From the NCBI GenBank assembly GCA_009746045.1, contig RPFO01000390.1, positions 5,001-69,000 of the forward strand: 64,000 nt of DNA, written 5' to 3'. A program made the position numbers and the translations under genes. This document shows, piece after piece, positions 10,330 through 21,703 of the stretch; the stretch's first letter is position 1, and each line of letters opens with the position of its first letter. Below the pieces are notes generated by a model that was given only the letters and a program-made list of their open reading frames with translations, did no database searches and was not told where the DNA came from. The DNA is from Mesostigma viride (Eukaryota > Streptophyta > Mesostigmatophyceae > Mesostigmatales > Mesostigmataceae).

Positions 10330-10700
10330 GTCATTTTTATGTATTCCTCAACATGCAGAACGCGTGCGGCAAGGACCAAAAACAAGCAAGAAAGCAACCT
10401 TAGTAGCCAACAAAGAAACAAACAAGCAAGCTAGCAAGAAAGAAAGAAAGCTAGCTATAGCTCGACGTACCTTCTAGGAAAATTTGGGAGTCAATATGCG
10501 CGTTGAAAATGCTGCACACAAAACGGAGCAGATCTATCATTATAAAAGAAAGGAGAATAAGAGCTCGTCATCAACCAGCTCGACTGACTGAAAAAACACA
10601 AGGTTCAGGATCGGCTAAAGGGGACAGCTTCCACTATCTGGCTGAAAACCACAAGCAAATCGTCAAGAAAGCATTGATAATAGCGACCACCATGGCTTAC
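10330..10700 (-). other. Chromovirus leader or LTR-proximal region
   Basis: Between the gag ATG and unrelated GC-rich DNA lies a stretch rich in aagaaagaaagctagc. Its reverse complement is clearly related to 37,810-38,000 (ggtacgtcgagctagc and tttggtccttg). This marks an element leader or part of an LTR. I could not find a matching 3' copy beside the chromodomain. Confidence 0.45.
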
Positions 10701-10918
10701 CTCTTTCCCCAGTCTCAAAGAGTCGAAAGTGGCTGTGCATAGTCGAATATGGCTGTCGGGGTGGTATCATCGTGGTCACTTTCGGGCGATGTCGCGGATA
10801 AGCGCCGCTGATGCTCGGTTGCAAGGTGCATCGACGGTGTCGTCTTCCAAGAGGGCTGGTAATCGCCAACGCGGGGCCTGCTTTTCGAATTAAGCAGGCT
10901 ACGCCAGGGGCGTCTGGT

Positions 10919-11220
10919 CTGCCGACGCGCAAAAGATATGGCGCGGCGCCGGGAAGGCGCCGCGCGGGAAAAAAATTGACGCGCCAAAGATATGGCGCGG
11001 CGCCAAGACGGCGCCGTCCGCATAAAAACTTGCAGTCGCCATTGTGACGTGGCGTTGCACACACCTCGAGGCCAAAATTTTATGTTCGTCACATTCGCCG
11101 CGCCACTAGATGGCGCCATGCCGAGTCCTGACGCCGTGCGGCGGCCCTTTGACGCGGCGCTGCACACGCCTCGAGCCCATTTTGACGCGGCGCTGCACAC
11201 ACCTCGAGACCATTTTTCAC
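10919..11220. repeat. GGCGCC-rich palindromes and short tandem repeats
   Basis: A unit of about 57 bp containing aagatatggcgcggcgcc occurs twice (10,922 and 10,978). Each copy can fold on itself through GGCGC/GCGCC. A second unit, cggcgctgcacacrcctcga, occurs about three times between 11,055 and 11,210. No gene is seen. Confidence 0.6.
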
Positions 11221-11299
11221 ATTCCTGCCAGCTGATTGGACGCCTTGCGGAGGAAGCTTTTCACGGCGCGACGCCGAGGGGCTGCAAAAACGTATAAAA

Positions 11300-11900
11300 G
11301 CAGGCACAACTTCTCCGCAATATCATGATGTAACGCGACGCGGAGACCATGCTAGTGTGTGGAACCAGTGAACCACATCGGTACGAATTCGATTCTTGGC
11401 TGATCATTTCAGGAGCTCTCGCACACGCATTGTAGGCCCCGGTTCGACTCTCGTCGGCAGCGATTTTTTACTGGGTTGGGTGCCGTATGCAATTGAACGA
11501 CCCTCTAACATATTGAGCGACCTTCAAAAGCCCCGGCACTACACGGCAAGTAAGACTAAATGTAGTTAGCAACCTCTGTGCTATCACAAAATTGTTTCTA
11601 TGCGTGGAAAATTTTTATCATGTTTATACAAGAATGCAATGAAACCATCATGCTACCTGCCCCTCCCCTAAGTATTTAAGGTTTATAAATTGGTGATTCT
11701 CATGTTAACATGTTCCATATAAATGAAATATTATGATATGCGCAATATATTGCTAATATGCGATTCCAATGTAACAGGTGCAAGACCGACAGACGGCCAC
11801 CTACGCACAATCACAATGGCGGCGGGAGGTACGTGGAGGGTTTGTTCAGTTAGAATAATCACCACGTGTATTAAATTAGGGTAGCGTGCAATTGGGACAA
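11300..11900. other. No gene recognised
   Basis: AT-rich sequence without a convincing open frame. A ggttcgactctcg motif at about 11,452 resembles a tRNA B box, but the stem does not pair and no matching acceptor or A box is present. Confidence 0.5.
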
Positions 11901-12120
11901 ATAACGTCATGTGAAGAATGTCATGGCATTTTCCGTCAGGCTTACGGCTTTACGGGGTCGTTCGGACCTTGAATTTGTTGTTACGTGTGTCATGGATCAA
12001 TTTCAGTCCAATTTCCGGGTTCCAACGGTTGTTAAGGGGATCAAAAGTGCGTTGGGATCCGGAAATGATAATGCTTGCGTGTCGAAAATGCATGTGTTGG
12101 CGTGTTTTCGGGTGGGTGGG

Positions 12121-12538
12121 GAGCAAAGAAAGAGGCCGACAAAACCAGCCAGAGCGGCTTTTAGTCGCAAAACCTCCCTTATCCCTAGCTAACTGACATC
12201 ATTAAACCCTTATGTTCAGTGATGCTAGTAAGACGCTAACCGTACAGACCGGGGGTAGAATATCCCGAATCTGCACGGCTAGTATTAAATAATGCGTAGG
12301 TTGTTCTTTTCAGGGGCACTGCACCTCACGCCCCGTTCCGCCCGGGTATAATCAACCCAAGCGCGGAACGCACATTTTATTTAATTCATTTTTCAACCAT
12401 GCACTATATTGCATCTACTAATCACAAAAGCTCTAGCCAAACAGCTACGAGAAAACACTACGACCTATAAGCCGCTCATCCAGCGGCCTCTTGTTCCCGC
12501 ATTCACGTATAGAAGAAACTCCGTTCAAAGAACCCCGA
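12121..12538. repeat. Left terminal direct repeat (LTR-like)
   Basis: 418 bp, ending aagaaccccga. It contains a gggtataatcaaccc TATA-like stretch near 12,350. It matches 13,497-13,914 except at two positions. Confidence 0.85.
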
Positions 12539-13496
12539 TTCATGTCCCACGTAGCTCCCACAAAAACCAGCATCTTCATTAAAACAATAAGTGGAAGCAT
12601 ACATGTGACACTTTTGACATGCCCGGAGGCACGCCGTTCAAGGCCCTTCATGAAGTACGTTGCCCAATCACCCCCGCCCTGGCTTTCCCTTGAAGCCGCA
12701 CTCCACCTTGCTCGTTGTCACAAGTGACCGCCCTGCCGCAAAACGGGAGCCCCCCCACATCGGGAGGCGTGTGCCCGGCGGCTGTGGATGCATGGCCAGG
12801 CCCAAAAAGGCCCAGCGCATTTGCACTGCGATTGCGCACGGCCAGCCTATCATGACCCCTCTCGGGGCCCCGAGTCGGTACCGCTATGGCCGTCTCCCCA
12901 TAGACCCGGGGTGCTTCGAGAAAAAACGTGGACCTAGCCCAGGCCCCGCCAGCCCGGATGTCCGAGGCCACAGCCCCAGGCACCTGGCTGAACGAGAGTC
13001 CGTTCAGCCAAGACCGCATTCCCCCCCGAGGTTTCTATGCGTGGGGAAAAAATTTCTAGCTTAGGCGCTTTTCCCATCGCCGTCCCCAGCCCCAACCACC
13101 CCCCCCTCGGCGGAAGGCAATTGCAAAGTTTGCTGGCCAGCAGCAATTTCCGAAGAAAAAGCCTCAGGCCGCGGACCGAGACACGGGTCGCCAGTGCCAG
13201 CCATCCGGCTCCAACCCGGGGTGCAAGCATCCCCAGGTACGGAGCACCAGCTCGCGCACTGGGCCGACCAAGCGACAGCCGAGCACCTGTCACGGCACCC
13301 GGCCCACCAAAGACCCCAAGCTGGGGAAAAGGTGCGGACCGGAGGTAATCATTTTCTTTTCTTTTAGTTAACCGGGCGAGGAACTACGCCTGGCCGGTTA
13401 ACAACTGGAAGTCTCACCACTGGCCAAGTGGCCGGTGCAACCAGTGCTTTTGGGATTTTGCTCCGCAGCACCCATAGCTCTGGCTTCTATTGTTTT

Positions 13497-13914
13497 GAGC
13501 AAAGAAAGAGGCCGACAAAACCAGCCAGAGCGGCTTTTAGTCGCAAAACCTCCCTTATCCCTAGCTAACTGACGTCATTAAACCCTTATGTTCAGTGATG
13601 CTAGTAAGACGCTAACCGTACAGACCGGGGGTAGAATATCCCGAATCTGCACGGCTAGTATTAAATAATGCGTAGGTTGTTCGTTTCAGGGGCACTGCAC
13701 CTCACGCCCCGTTCCGCCCGGGTATAATCAACCCAAGCGCGGAACGCACATTTTATTTAATTCATTTTTCAACCATGCACTATATTGCATCTACTAATCA
13801 CAAAAGCTCTAGCCAAACAGCTACGAGAAAACACTACGACCTATAAGCCGCTCATCCAGCGGCCTCTTGTTCCCGCATTCACGTATAGAAGAAACTCCGT
13901 TCAAAGAACCCCGA
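13497..13914. repeat. Right terminal direct repeat (LTR-like)
   Basis: Partner of 12,121-12,538, same length and orientation. The two observed differences are in gacgtcatt versus gacatcatt and in ttcgtttc versus ttcttttc. Confidence 0.85.
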
Positions 13915-14050
13915 GTGTTGGCGTGTTTTCGGTCAAGTTTCATGGTTCCAACGGCCGTTGCGTGTCGAAAATGCATGTGTTGGCGTGTTTTCGGTCCAGT
14001 TTCAGGGGTCCAACAGCCGTTGGGTGTCGAAAATGCATGTGTTGCACTAG
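13915..14050. repeat. About 62-bp satellite-like repeat
   Basis: Two units carrying atgcatgtgttggcgtg and ttccaacggccgttg-type text lie directly right of the LTR element. A related partial unit lies directly left, at 12,000-12,111. The LTR element therefore seems to have inserted into a small tandem array. Confidence 0.65.
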
Positions 14051-15275
14051 CAACTCCATCTTGATTTTACAAAAAAAAAAAAAAAAAAACTGATAAAACT
14101 GATAAAAGCCTAAAGAAAAAATCCTGATGACAGATCCAAATCCTAATAAATCCTGATAAATCTTGAGAAATCCTGACATTATCAGGACCCATGCCTCATA
14201 AATCCAGACAAATCCCGATATGTGCCTACAACTGACTTTTTCACATAAGTTTTATCAGGATTCAATCAGGAGCATGAAGCCAGCCTGATAAAACTGATAA
14301 AAGGCACTGATAAACAGCACGACACTAATAAAAGTGATAAAGGCAACTCACGGCACAGACAAAACTGATAAAGGCAACGCACGGCATTGATAAAGGCACT
14401 GGTAAAACTGATAAAAGGCATGGCATTAAATCTCAGACAAGGAACGACACATGCAAAACAGATAATGTGCTAAAACGTGCCGCATACATCCACACGCAAA
14501 ACTAACAACCACTTAATATGACAATGATATTTAGGCCTTTTAATTAATAACAGATGCGATGTAATGCATGAGTTCAAACATTCTAAAACTTGCATCCAGC
14601 ACAACTATTGTCACTCAATCACATCTAATCCCTGACAGAGCTTGATAACTCCTTAGAGTCTATGAAAGCATAAGCAATGACACCAAGAGCGTGATGAAAC
14701 GTGAAATTATTGAGGAAGGCCCTTAAGGAATGCGTACGTATTGAGATTGCACACAAACACAGCCACATCAAGCAGGCAAGCCTGCCAACAATGCAACGAG
14801 GCATGATTAGCAGTAATTGAAGGGCGCAATGGACACAAAATTGATAACGCCTGAAACGGAGGGACAAGCAAGATTGAGTTCAGCGTGGACGAAACAAATG
14901 ATAGCCAAGCACCATGGTGTGCGAAACACAAGTAAAAAACTGGTGAGGCCACAATGAGGGCGAGAGTGACAAAGGTGTTAGGCATGCGAAGTGGAACAGC
15001 CATCGCCAGATAAACCTTTTAAACGGATTATCTACGGCCGCTTGTAATCATTGCCTCGTCAGCTACCTCAAGGGTAAAAAGGATTTTGCGTTAAAACTGA
15101 CCAAATCGCATGTTTCATCGACTGACGCTCTTCATAAAAAAAAGATCGGATACACTCGAAGTCGAGGTTGGGATGATTGTTGATGCAGTCCAGTTGACGG
15201 ACCCCAGACTGATTGCTTGATGCATTATAAGGAAAGGCCAGCCCTGCTCCGATGATGAGATAACGATACAGTAAG
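14050..15275. other. AT-rich tgataaa repeat tract, no gene
   Basis: A poly(A) run at about 14,070-14,088 is followed by dense irregular repeats of tgataaa and ctgataaaaggca up to about 14,430. The remainder to 15,275 has only short frames without recognisable domains. Confidence 0.55.
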
Positions 15276-15560
15276 TACCCCTATGGCTTTTTTAGCTTGG
15301 GCTTCATTCGCCAACGGAGGGTGCCACCCCTACGGCTTTTTAAGCTTGGTCTCCATTCGCCTACGGTTGGGAACAGAGGTTATACGTGTTTTAGGGGACG
15401 CTCCGCAGCACCAACCCTACGGCTTTTTAAGCTTGGTCTCCATTCGCCTACGGTTGGGAACATAGGTTTTACGTGGTTTAGGGGACGCTCCGCATCGCCA
15501 CCCCTACGGCTTTTTTAGATTGGGCTCCATTCGCCCACGGTTTGGCACAATGTTTATTAT
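15276..15560. repeat. Subterminal tandem repeats, left end
   Basis: About three units of roughly 85 bp contain acccctacggctttttaagc, ccattcgcctacggttggga and aggggacgctccgcag. Confidence 0.85.
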
Positions 15561-15815
15561 ATGTGTTTATATATTTCGGGAAACTTGTTGTTGAGATATT
15601 TTGATAGATGACAAGTGGCAGCGCACATTGTTCGCCTCGGTTGTGACAATTTCAAGAATCTTTCCGTGTCAAAATTGCAAGGATCACGTACAACTTGTAA
15701 AGTTATACTGTTCAATGATAACATTCCGACTTGGTTTGACCTCAAAGCATGTCGTCACTCATATCTGTAGTTGCTTGGTAGAACTTTCCGTCCATGGTTT
15801 TCTGCAAATATATTC

Positions 15816-15839
15816 TGGCCTGCGCTGGTTGTCTCTTTG
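15816..15839 (+). mobile_element. 24-bp micro-insert with 6-bp target duplication
   Basis: TGGCCTGCGCTGG followed by TTGTCTCTTTG is inserted between two ATATTC copies (15,810-15,815 and 15,840-15,845). The opposite palindrome arm at 19,678-19,683 has a single copy of the target and no insert, so it is the empty site. The same 3' end terminates larger inserts at 61,622-61,827 and 54,282-54,495. This copy therefore looks like an extremely 5'-truncated retroposon. Confidence 0.7.
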
Positions 15840-15936
15840 ATATTCGTACGAATTTCGAAAAAATTGTCACTGGAATCTAATTGTACTAAGGCGTGTGTCG
15901 TAGATGTTCTGAAACACAATTCGCTCCCTGCTTACA

Positions 15937-16676
15937 TTGAAGCAAGTTCTAACCCGTAGTAACTCGCACTTTATACTTTTGACTGAATTTTTATACTCGT
16001 ATCTTACTTTCGCCGAAGTGCCAAAGTTAGCTGCGCTTAACCGGACTAGTGACAATTTTTGCTGGGAACATTGTCCCCTACCACCACAACAACAAATCGA
16101 GGGGACACTCCGCAGCGTCAACCCTTCGACACACCGCGACTTCACTAAAATCTTTATCACAACGGTTGCGGGCTACTTTGCCATCAAAATCACTTTCACA
16201 ATGGAGCGTGCCACCGTTTCGGTTCGCAGCATAAGTGGGAGCATGTCGATAAGGAGCATGCGGCCAACCGGTTGGTTGAAGTCGACTCCCCACCCCACGA
16301 CTTCCCACGCTCGCTGCGTGGACCGTTTGGAGATTGGGGTTCAGGTGTCATCGCGTTCGGCAACGGGATAATCGACCCGGTGCCCCCGGATTCAGATTTG
16401 GCGCCTGCCCCCCATGTTCCAACATGTCCGGATAAGGTTGTGGTGGTGCAATGGCACCAGGAGGGCATGGAAATTTCGCCCTATGTCTCGACAGTGCGCC
16501 TCCAGGCTGAGGCCCAACATGAGTTCTTGCATGCGACGGAGATAGGTGGGGCCGCATGGACCCCCCCAAAAATTTCGAACGAGCCTCCAAATTACGGGGG
16601 AGACTTGTTGAAGGGAGCGTACAAGTTTCGTGATATGGAGATTGATGGATGGGGGTCATTTCTTCAGGAAAAGTGA
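15937..16676 (+). pseudogene. Unknown palindrome-borne protein, broken left-arm copy
   Basis: This is the counterpart of the 187-codon frame at 17,077-17,640. The reading is split into two frames, 15,937-16,371 and 16,272-16,676, by a frameshift around 16,230-16,270. It ends with the same GAYKFRDMEIDGWGSFLQEK. No domain is recognised. Confidence 0.5.
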
Positions 16677-16823
16677 ATGCCGGTCCCCATGATTCGATCC
16701 TCACGCCTGTCGGCGTTGTCAGATGCTGCGTGATGTTGAAGAGTTTGGCAAATATATGCCTGGCTTTCGATTTAATAACTAAGTTTAATTACACCTATAT
16801 CAAGAACAATGGAAAATCCCTAT

Positions 16824-16930
16824 TGCTGGACCCGTGATAGTAGGCTCGCGTGTGCGTAGTATTGAACCTTGGGTGTAGCCAGAACTTGTCTTCGCTAACC
16901 GGCACGTAGTCACCTGCCATCAAATACGCA
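16824..16930. other. Spacer of the 15.3-20.3 kb palindrome
   Basis: A unique segment of about 107 bp between the inverted arms. No coding signal is seen. Confidence 0.7.
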
Positions 16931-17076
16931 AAGGGATTTTCCATTGTTCTTGATATAGGTGTAATTAAACTTAGTTATTAAATCGAAAGCCGGGCATATA
17001 TTTGCCAAATTGTTCAACATCACGCAGCATCTGACAACGCCGACAGGCGTGAGGATCGAATCATGAGGACCGGCAT

Positions 17077-17640
17077 TCACTTTTCCTGAAGAAATGACCC
17101 CCATCCATCGATCTCCATATCACGAAACTTGTACGCTCCCTTCAACAAGTCTCCCCCGTAATTTGGAGGCTCGTTCGAAATTTTTTGGGGGGTCCATGCG
17201 GCCCCACCTATCTCCGTCGCATGCAAGAACTCATGTTGGGCCTCAGCCTGGAGGCGCACTGTCGAGACATAGGGCGAAATTTCCATGCCCTCCTGGTGCC
17301 ATTGCACCACCACAACCTTATCCGGACATGCTGGAACATGGGGGGCAGGCGCCAAATCTGAATCCGGGGGCACCAGGTCGATCATCCCGTTGCCGAATGC
17401 GATGACACCTGAACCCCAACCTCCAAACGGTCCACGCAGCAAGCGTGGGAAGTCGTGGGGTGGGGAGTCGACTTCAACCAACAGGTTGGCCGCATGCTCC
17501 TTTTTATCGACATGCTCCCACTTATGCTGCGAACGGAAAACGCTGGCACGCTCCATTGTGAAAGTGATTTTGATTGCAAAGTAGCCCGCAACTGTTGTGA
17601 TAAAGATTTTAGTGAAGTCGCGGTGTGTCGAAGTGTCCAA
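17077..17640 (-). CDS. Unknown palindrome-borne protein, intact right-arm copy
   Basis: This uninterrupted 187-codon frame has, in order, a short hydrophobic N-terminal stretch (FITTVAGYFAIKITF), a charged segment with HKWEHVDKKEHAANLL, a Pro-rich middle, KVVVVQWHQEGMEIS, a helix-like RLQAEAQHEFLHATEIGG and the C-terminal RDMEIDGWGSFLQEK. I recognise no family. The same protein is encoded in the other arm, so the frame is at least ancestral to the duplication. Its apparent start lies a few bases inside the 17,633 insertion boundary, so the native N-terminus was longer and continued into 19,398 onwards. Confidence 0.5.
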   Translation of the reverse strand: MDTSTHRDFTKIFITTVAGYFAIKITFTMERASVFRSQHKWEHVDKKEHAANLLVEVDSPPHDFPRLLRGPFGGWGSGVIAFGNGMIDLVPPDSDLAPAPHVPACPDKVVVVQWHQEGMEISPYVSTVRLQAEAQHEFLHATEIGGAAWTPQKISNEPPNYGGDLLKGAYKFRDMEIDGWGSFLQEK

Positions 17641-19397
17641 AAACCAAATGTCCTCATTTGAGGACGTAGTCCTCGTTTGAGACGAGGGGGGTCAGGGGGG
17701 CGGTTTGGGCGCCAAAGTTGGTCCTGAGGATCCCTGGTGGGTTTTGGCGCGAAACTGGGATAGGTACTGAGCGCGCCAAGCCCCCGGGGTCGACAGGGGC
17801 TGACCGTACCTGGAAAATATGAGGCGAGGAAAAGTACCTACAAAAGCAAGAACGTTGCAATGTAATCGAGTATTTTGTCGAGTGACGGCTATGGGGTCGT
17901 TCCAGTTCTGAGGCTTGCCTGAACGTTATAGGCCATTATTTTGCCCCGAATGAAGACAGAACTTTAGATCATCATCTAGTAATTTCGAAGATGCTGCTTT
18001 TGGCGTGCAGGTGCTTTGTATATGTCGAAAATATTGCCCATGAACGGATTTGGGCATCGTAGAAGAAAATCTGGAAGCTACGTAGATGGCATGATAGGTC
18101 AGTATGCAGTTCGGTTTTACAATTTCTTTTTCCGCCCAGTAGCTGCGGATATCGCGAGTATGGGTTATGGTACGCTTCTGGGCTAATGGGCGACCCGGGC
18201 AACAGAGGGACCTGGGCAGTTAGATGGGTCAAAGAGTCTCCATTTTTTCGTCGTGATATCGCAGTCACGCCTGGCGAAAACCACGGCGAGCGCGAGCCAT
18301 ATTTTACTTTTGCCGCAAGGCTGGGTGCTTCCCGGGCGTCACCGTCCTTTAATATATATTTCTTGAGCTGTTCCGCGCAGCTGGCGGCCTGGGCGCACGT
18401 CAAGAACAAGGTTCCGGATGTCATCCGCAACCGCATCGTTCTAAATAAGCGTGTCAAGAGTATCGTAGCTTATAACTCCCGCAGACTTTATGATTCCGGT
18501 TCTTTTCAATGCCAACGTCGTGCTTGTGATTACGCCTATGTCCGGGGAACTTAAAGGAAGTTTGCTAGGTAATGCTTTCTTTTCCCGTGGTGTCACTGAA
18601 AATGTAAACTACCTTGCGTCGTCAAAACAACAGCAAGTAGAAGTCACTGTGCTTAGTTGCAATGTGGTAGTTTGATTTAACACATATACTGCCTTGTTGC
18701 TAAAAACTTTTTCAAGGCTTGCTGGGATGTTGCCCACATGTTTCTAACGCTTAACCTCATGTCCAAGTGAGCTAGACTGGCTTGGAAACTTGAGCTTGTC
18801 ATGCTTACATTGTGCTTGTATTGCTATTTGTGCCTCTTTGCAGTATCTGCTTCATATATAATTGAAGGCTTCAGCATCATTGTCGAGCACCGTGGTGGCA
18901 GCCAAGCCTCCAACAACGATCATGGACCTAACCTTGGTAAGTATTTCCTTCTTATTTCATTCTTTGGACTGAGCTAGCTTTAGCTAGCTTTACACCTGCT
19001 ATTTGGCCTGCACCATGGTCCCTGGCTGCCAGTTACATTTTGTGCCCCCCCCCGGCAGGCTGCAGGGTCTAGGATAGCGAGGGTGTAACGTAGACATGTT
19101 GTGGGCACCCTGGGTGCATTTTCAGGACCAGCCATGACCTGGCCCTACCTTCTTTCTGGGCATATTGTTGACTTGAGTGCTTGTTGGTCACTCGCGTAGC
19201 GACCCCCCTGCATTCATAAATCGTAAACCATTATACAATGAGCATATTTCATGGATGTTAAGCATTGCTACTCTTGAACATATCATAGATGAACATGGTT
19301 CCATGCCGTACCCATGGATGTGTTGAAATGTGTGAGTTATTACAAATGGTATCCATGCTTTAAAATGTCCTCATATGAGGACATTTTCTTGGTGACA
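17633..19397. mobile_element. 1,765-bp insertion with imperfect inverted ends and 3-bp duplication
   Basis: The insert is flanked by GAA at 17,630-17,632 and 19,398-19,400. The left arm retains the uninterrupted site at about 16,125. The ends are imperfect inverted repeats (left GTGTCCAAAAACC, right complement TGTCACCAAGAA). Each is followed by a hairpin, ATGTCCTCATTTGAGGAC on the left and GTCCTCATATGAGGACAT on the right. A 3-bp duplication fits CACTA or Harbinger-type elements, but the termini are not canonical for either. The longest internal frame (18,186-18,554, plus) is unrecognised. Confidence 0.75.
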
Positions 19398-19959
19398 GAA
19401 GGGTTGACGCTGCGGAGTGTCCCCTCGATTTGTTGTTGTGGTGGTAGGGGAAAACGTTCCCAGCAGAATCTGTCTCTAGTCCGATTAAGTGCAGCTAACT
19501 TTGGCACTTCGGCGAAAGTAAGATACGAGTACAAAAATTTAGTCAAACGTATATAGTGCAAGTTACGGGTTAGAACTTGCTTCAATGTAAGCAGGGAGCG
19601 AATTTGTGTTTCAGAACATCTACGAAACTGGCCTTAGTACAGTTAGAATCCGGTGACCATTTTTTCGAAATTCGTATGAATATATTTGCAGAAAACCATG
19701 GACGGAAAGTTCTACCAAGCAACTACAGATTTGAGCGACGACATGCTTTGAGGTCAAACCAAGTCGGAGTGTTATCATTCAGTAGTATAACTTTACAAGT
19801 TGTATGCGATCCTTGCAATTTTGACACGGAAATATTCTTGACATTGTCACAACCGAGGCGAACAACGTGCGCTGCCACTTGTCATCTATAAAAATATCTC
19901 AACAACAAGTTTCCCGAAATGTATAAACAGGTATAAACACTGTGCCAAACCGTGGGTGA

Positions 19960-20302
19960 GTGGAGCCCAAGCTAAAAAAGCCGTAGGGGTGGCAATGCGG
20001 AGCGTCCCCTCAAACACGTAAAACCTCTGTTCCCAACCGTAGGCGAATGGAGACCAACCTCAAAGAGCCGTAGGGTTGGCGCTGCGCAGCGTCACCTAAA
20101 ACACGTATAAACACTGTGCCCCACCGTAGGCGAATGAAGCCCAACCTTAAAAAGCCGTAGGGGTGGCGCTGCGGAGCGTCCACTAAAACACTTATAACCT
20201 CTGTTCCCAACCGTAGGCGAATGGAGCCCAAGGTTAAAAAGCCGTGGGGGCGGCACCCTCCGTTGGCGAATGGAGCCCAAGCCAAAAAAGCCATAGGGGT
20301 GA
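19960..20302. repeat. Subterminal tandem repeats, right end
   Basis: Four or more units of roughly 85 bp, reverse complement of those at 15,276-15,560 (aaaagccgtaggggtgg, cccaaccgtaggcgaatgga). The right end carries more units than the left. Confidence 0.85.
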
Positions 20303-20521
20303 CGCTGCTGAGCGTCCCCGAATTTGTAAGCCGGTGGCAGCCCCTTCGGGGCTTCCTGGTTGCGGACAAGAGAGGTTAGCCACACGTCGAGCTCCTTGCT
20401 CATGTTAACGTAGGCTTGCCTTTGGTTGCTAAGGACGTCATTACGCACGGGAGAGGGAGAGCAGGAGAGATGCACAAATAGCAATCCACCAGGTCGGAAA
20501 GTCGTGACTCTAGCCATTCAT

Positions 20522-20960
20522 CTAGATCGAGAGTAAAATGCAGGGGGGCACGCTTATCTCGCTTCCATAACCGAACCGCCAGAACGGCGTGGCCGGGCAG
20601 AAGATCTCCTTCTCCCGCCCGTTTCGTCCCTCAACCCACCTAACCTTCTCCTTGTCCAGCACTAAGGCCTCGCTCACAACCTGCATCACCCAAAACAGGT
20701 GGGCAGAATTGTGGTTCACGTCCTCTCTGTCGGACGGAAACTGCAATGTCATCATACATACGCATCTGCCTGGCCATGGCACCCCTTCGATCCTTCAGCA
20801 GTTCCGCGCGCGTCTTGACGCGAACCTGAGGGATGGGCTGCGTTGGTGGCATCAGGCGGACAGTTTTCATCTAGAGGCCCTCATCGTTAAACCTCCTCGA
20901 TGTGTGTCCACTCGGTTCGGCACTCCTCCCACCTGTTAGCAAGGCAGGTTGGGCAGTAGC
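20522..20960 (-). pseudogene. Coding-like remnant, minus strand
   Basis: Minus-strand frames read CYCPTCLANRWEECRTEW (near 20,950), then RAELLKDRRGAMARQMRMYD (20,640-20,870) and, in another frame, NSAHLFWVMQVVSEALVLD (20,522-20,782). Together they look like one protein with an N-terminal Cys-rich segment, broken by frameshifts. I do not recognise the family. It lies just outside the 15.3-20.3 kb palindrome. Confidence 0.35.
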
Positions 20961-21703
20961 ACGAAAACCGCCTCATCATTAAGAGCCCCGGGTCAGACTT
21001 GTCCAGTCGCCACCAATGTGATTGCTTGATGGCTATGACGGGCGTCTTTTGCATACGAGGGCCGGACTCGACGTCCTGCGATGAGGAAGAATGTCAAAAA
21101 CGGAAAGTTCGTATGTGTTCCAAATTGAGTGCACATAAGGGGTCACTCTGCACAGATACCCCTCTGAAAGTGTTTCGCATGCATGTTTCATTATATTCGG
21201 GGTTCTCTGAACATAGTTTCTTTAAAGTGATACGGAAGGGGAGCCGATGATGCTAGGTGACATAGAGTTGGGTGATGTGATCGTAATAAGGTTGATTAGG
21301 CTTCTAGTGTACGAGTATTACGGATGATATGGCCTAATTGTTGCGGCCCATACCTTGACGGTGTGCTGAGTACCTTGACGACGGATTTTTGCGTCTAGGT
21401 TCTCTTAACAGATCTATGATTGCGGACGGGTTTGCAACAAGCAATATCTGAAGTAAAACTTGACGGCTAAAAGTGTTTAGAGGCCGTTGCCGGAATCTGG
21501 CCGTTGGTAGAGAGCCGTTGGCCTTGAAACACGATAAAAGCTTGCTCACCTAGCTCATGGCGGTCTCTTTTGTTTTCCCACCCTCCCTCCCTGTGTGTTG
21601 CCTGTTTGGGGGTAAGGATAGCCTTTTTGGACATAAAGTGTTCCCATGGGTAAGGATGGCCAGTTGAGGGCCACTTCCCGATGTGCTCTACTTATTGTTT
21701 TAA

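Larger units (their letters stand above)
12121..13914. mobile_element. Young non-autonomous LTR element
   Basis: Two 418-bp direct repeats (12,121-12,538 and 13,497-13,914) bracket a 958-bp interior. I count only two differences between them, so the insertion is recent. The interior has open frames on both strands (for example 12,660-13,064, plus) but no gag or pol motif, which suggests a TRIM-like element mobilised in trans. The flanks are satellite-like copies of the same sequence (gtgttggcgtgttttcgg on both sides), so an ordinary 5-bp duplication cannot be defined. Confidence 0.75.
15276..20302. repeat. Foldback-like palindrome with tandem-repeat ends
   Basis: The left arm (15,276-16,823) matches the right arm (16,931-17,632 plus 19,398-20,302) in reverse complement. 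The spacer between the arms is about 107 bp. The outermost 300 bp of each arm consist of roughly 85-bp subrepeats (next entries), which is the design of foldback transposons. Both arms carry the same protein-coding frame. Each arm also has a private insertion: 24 bp at 15,816 on the left and 1,765 bp at 17,633 on the right. Confidence 0.9.

Noticed and set aside
11440-11475. tRNA-like B box (ggttcgactctcg)
   Set aside because: The T stem does not pair, and no acceptor stem or A box fits upstream.
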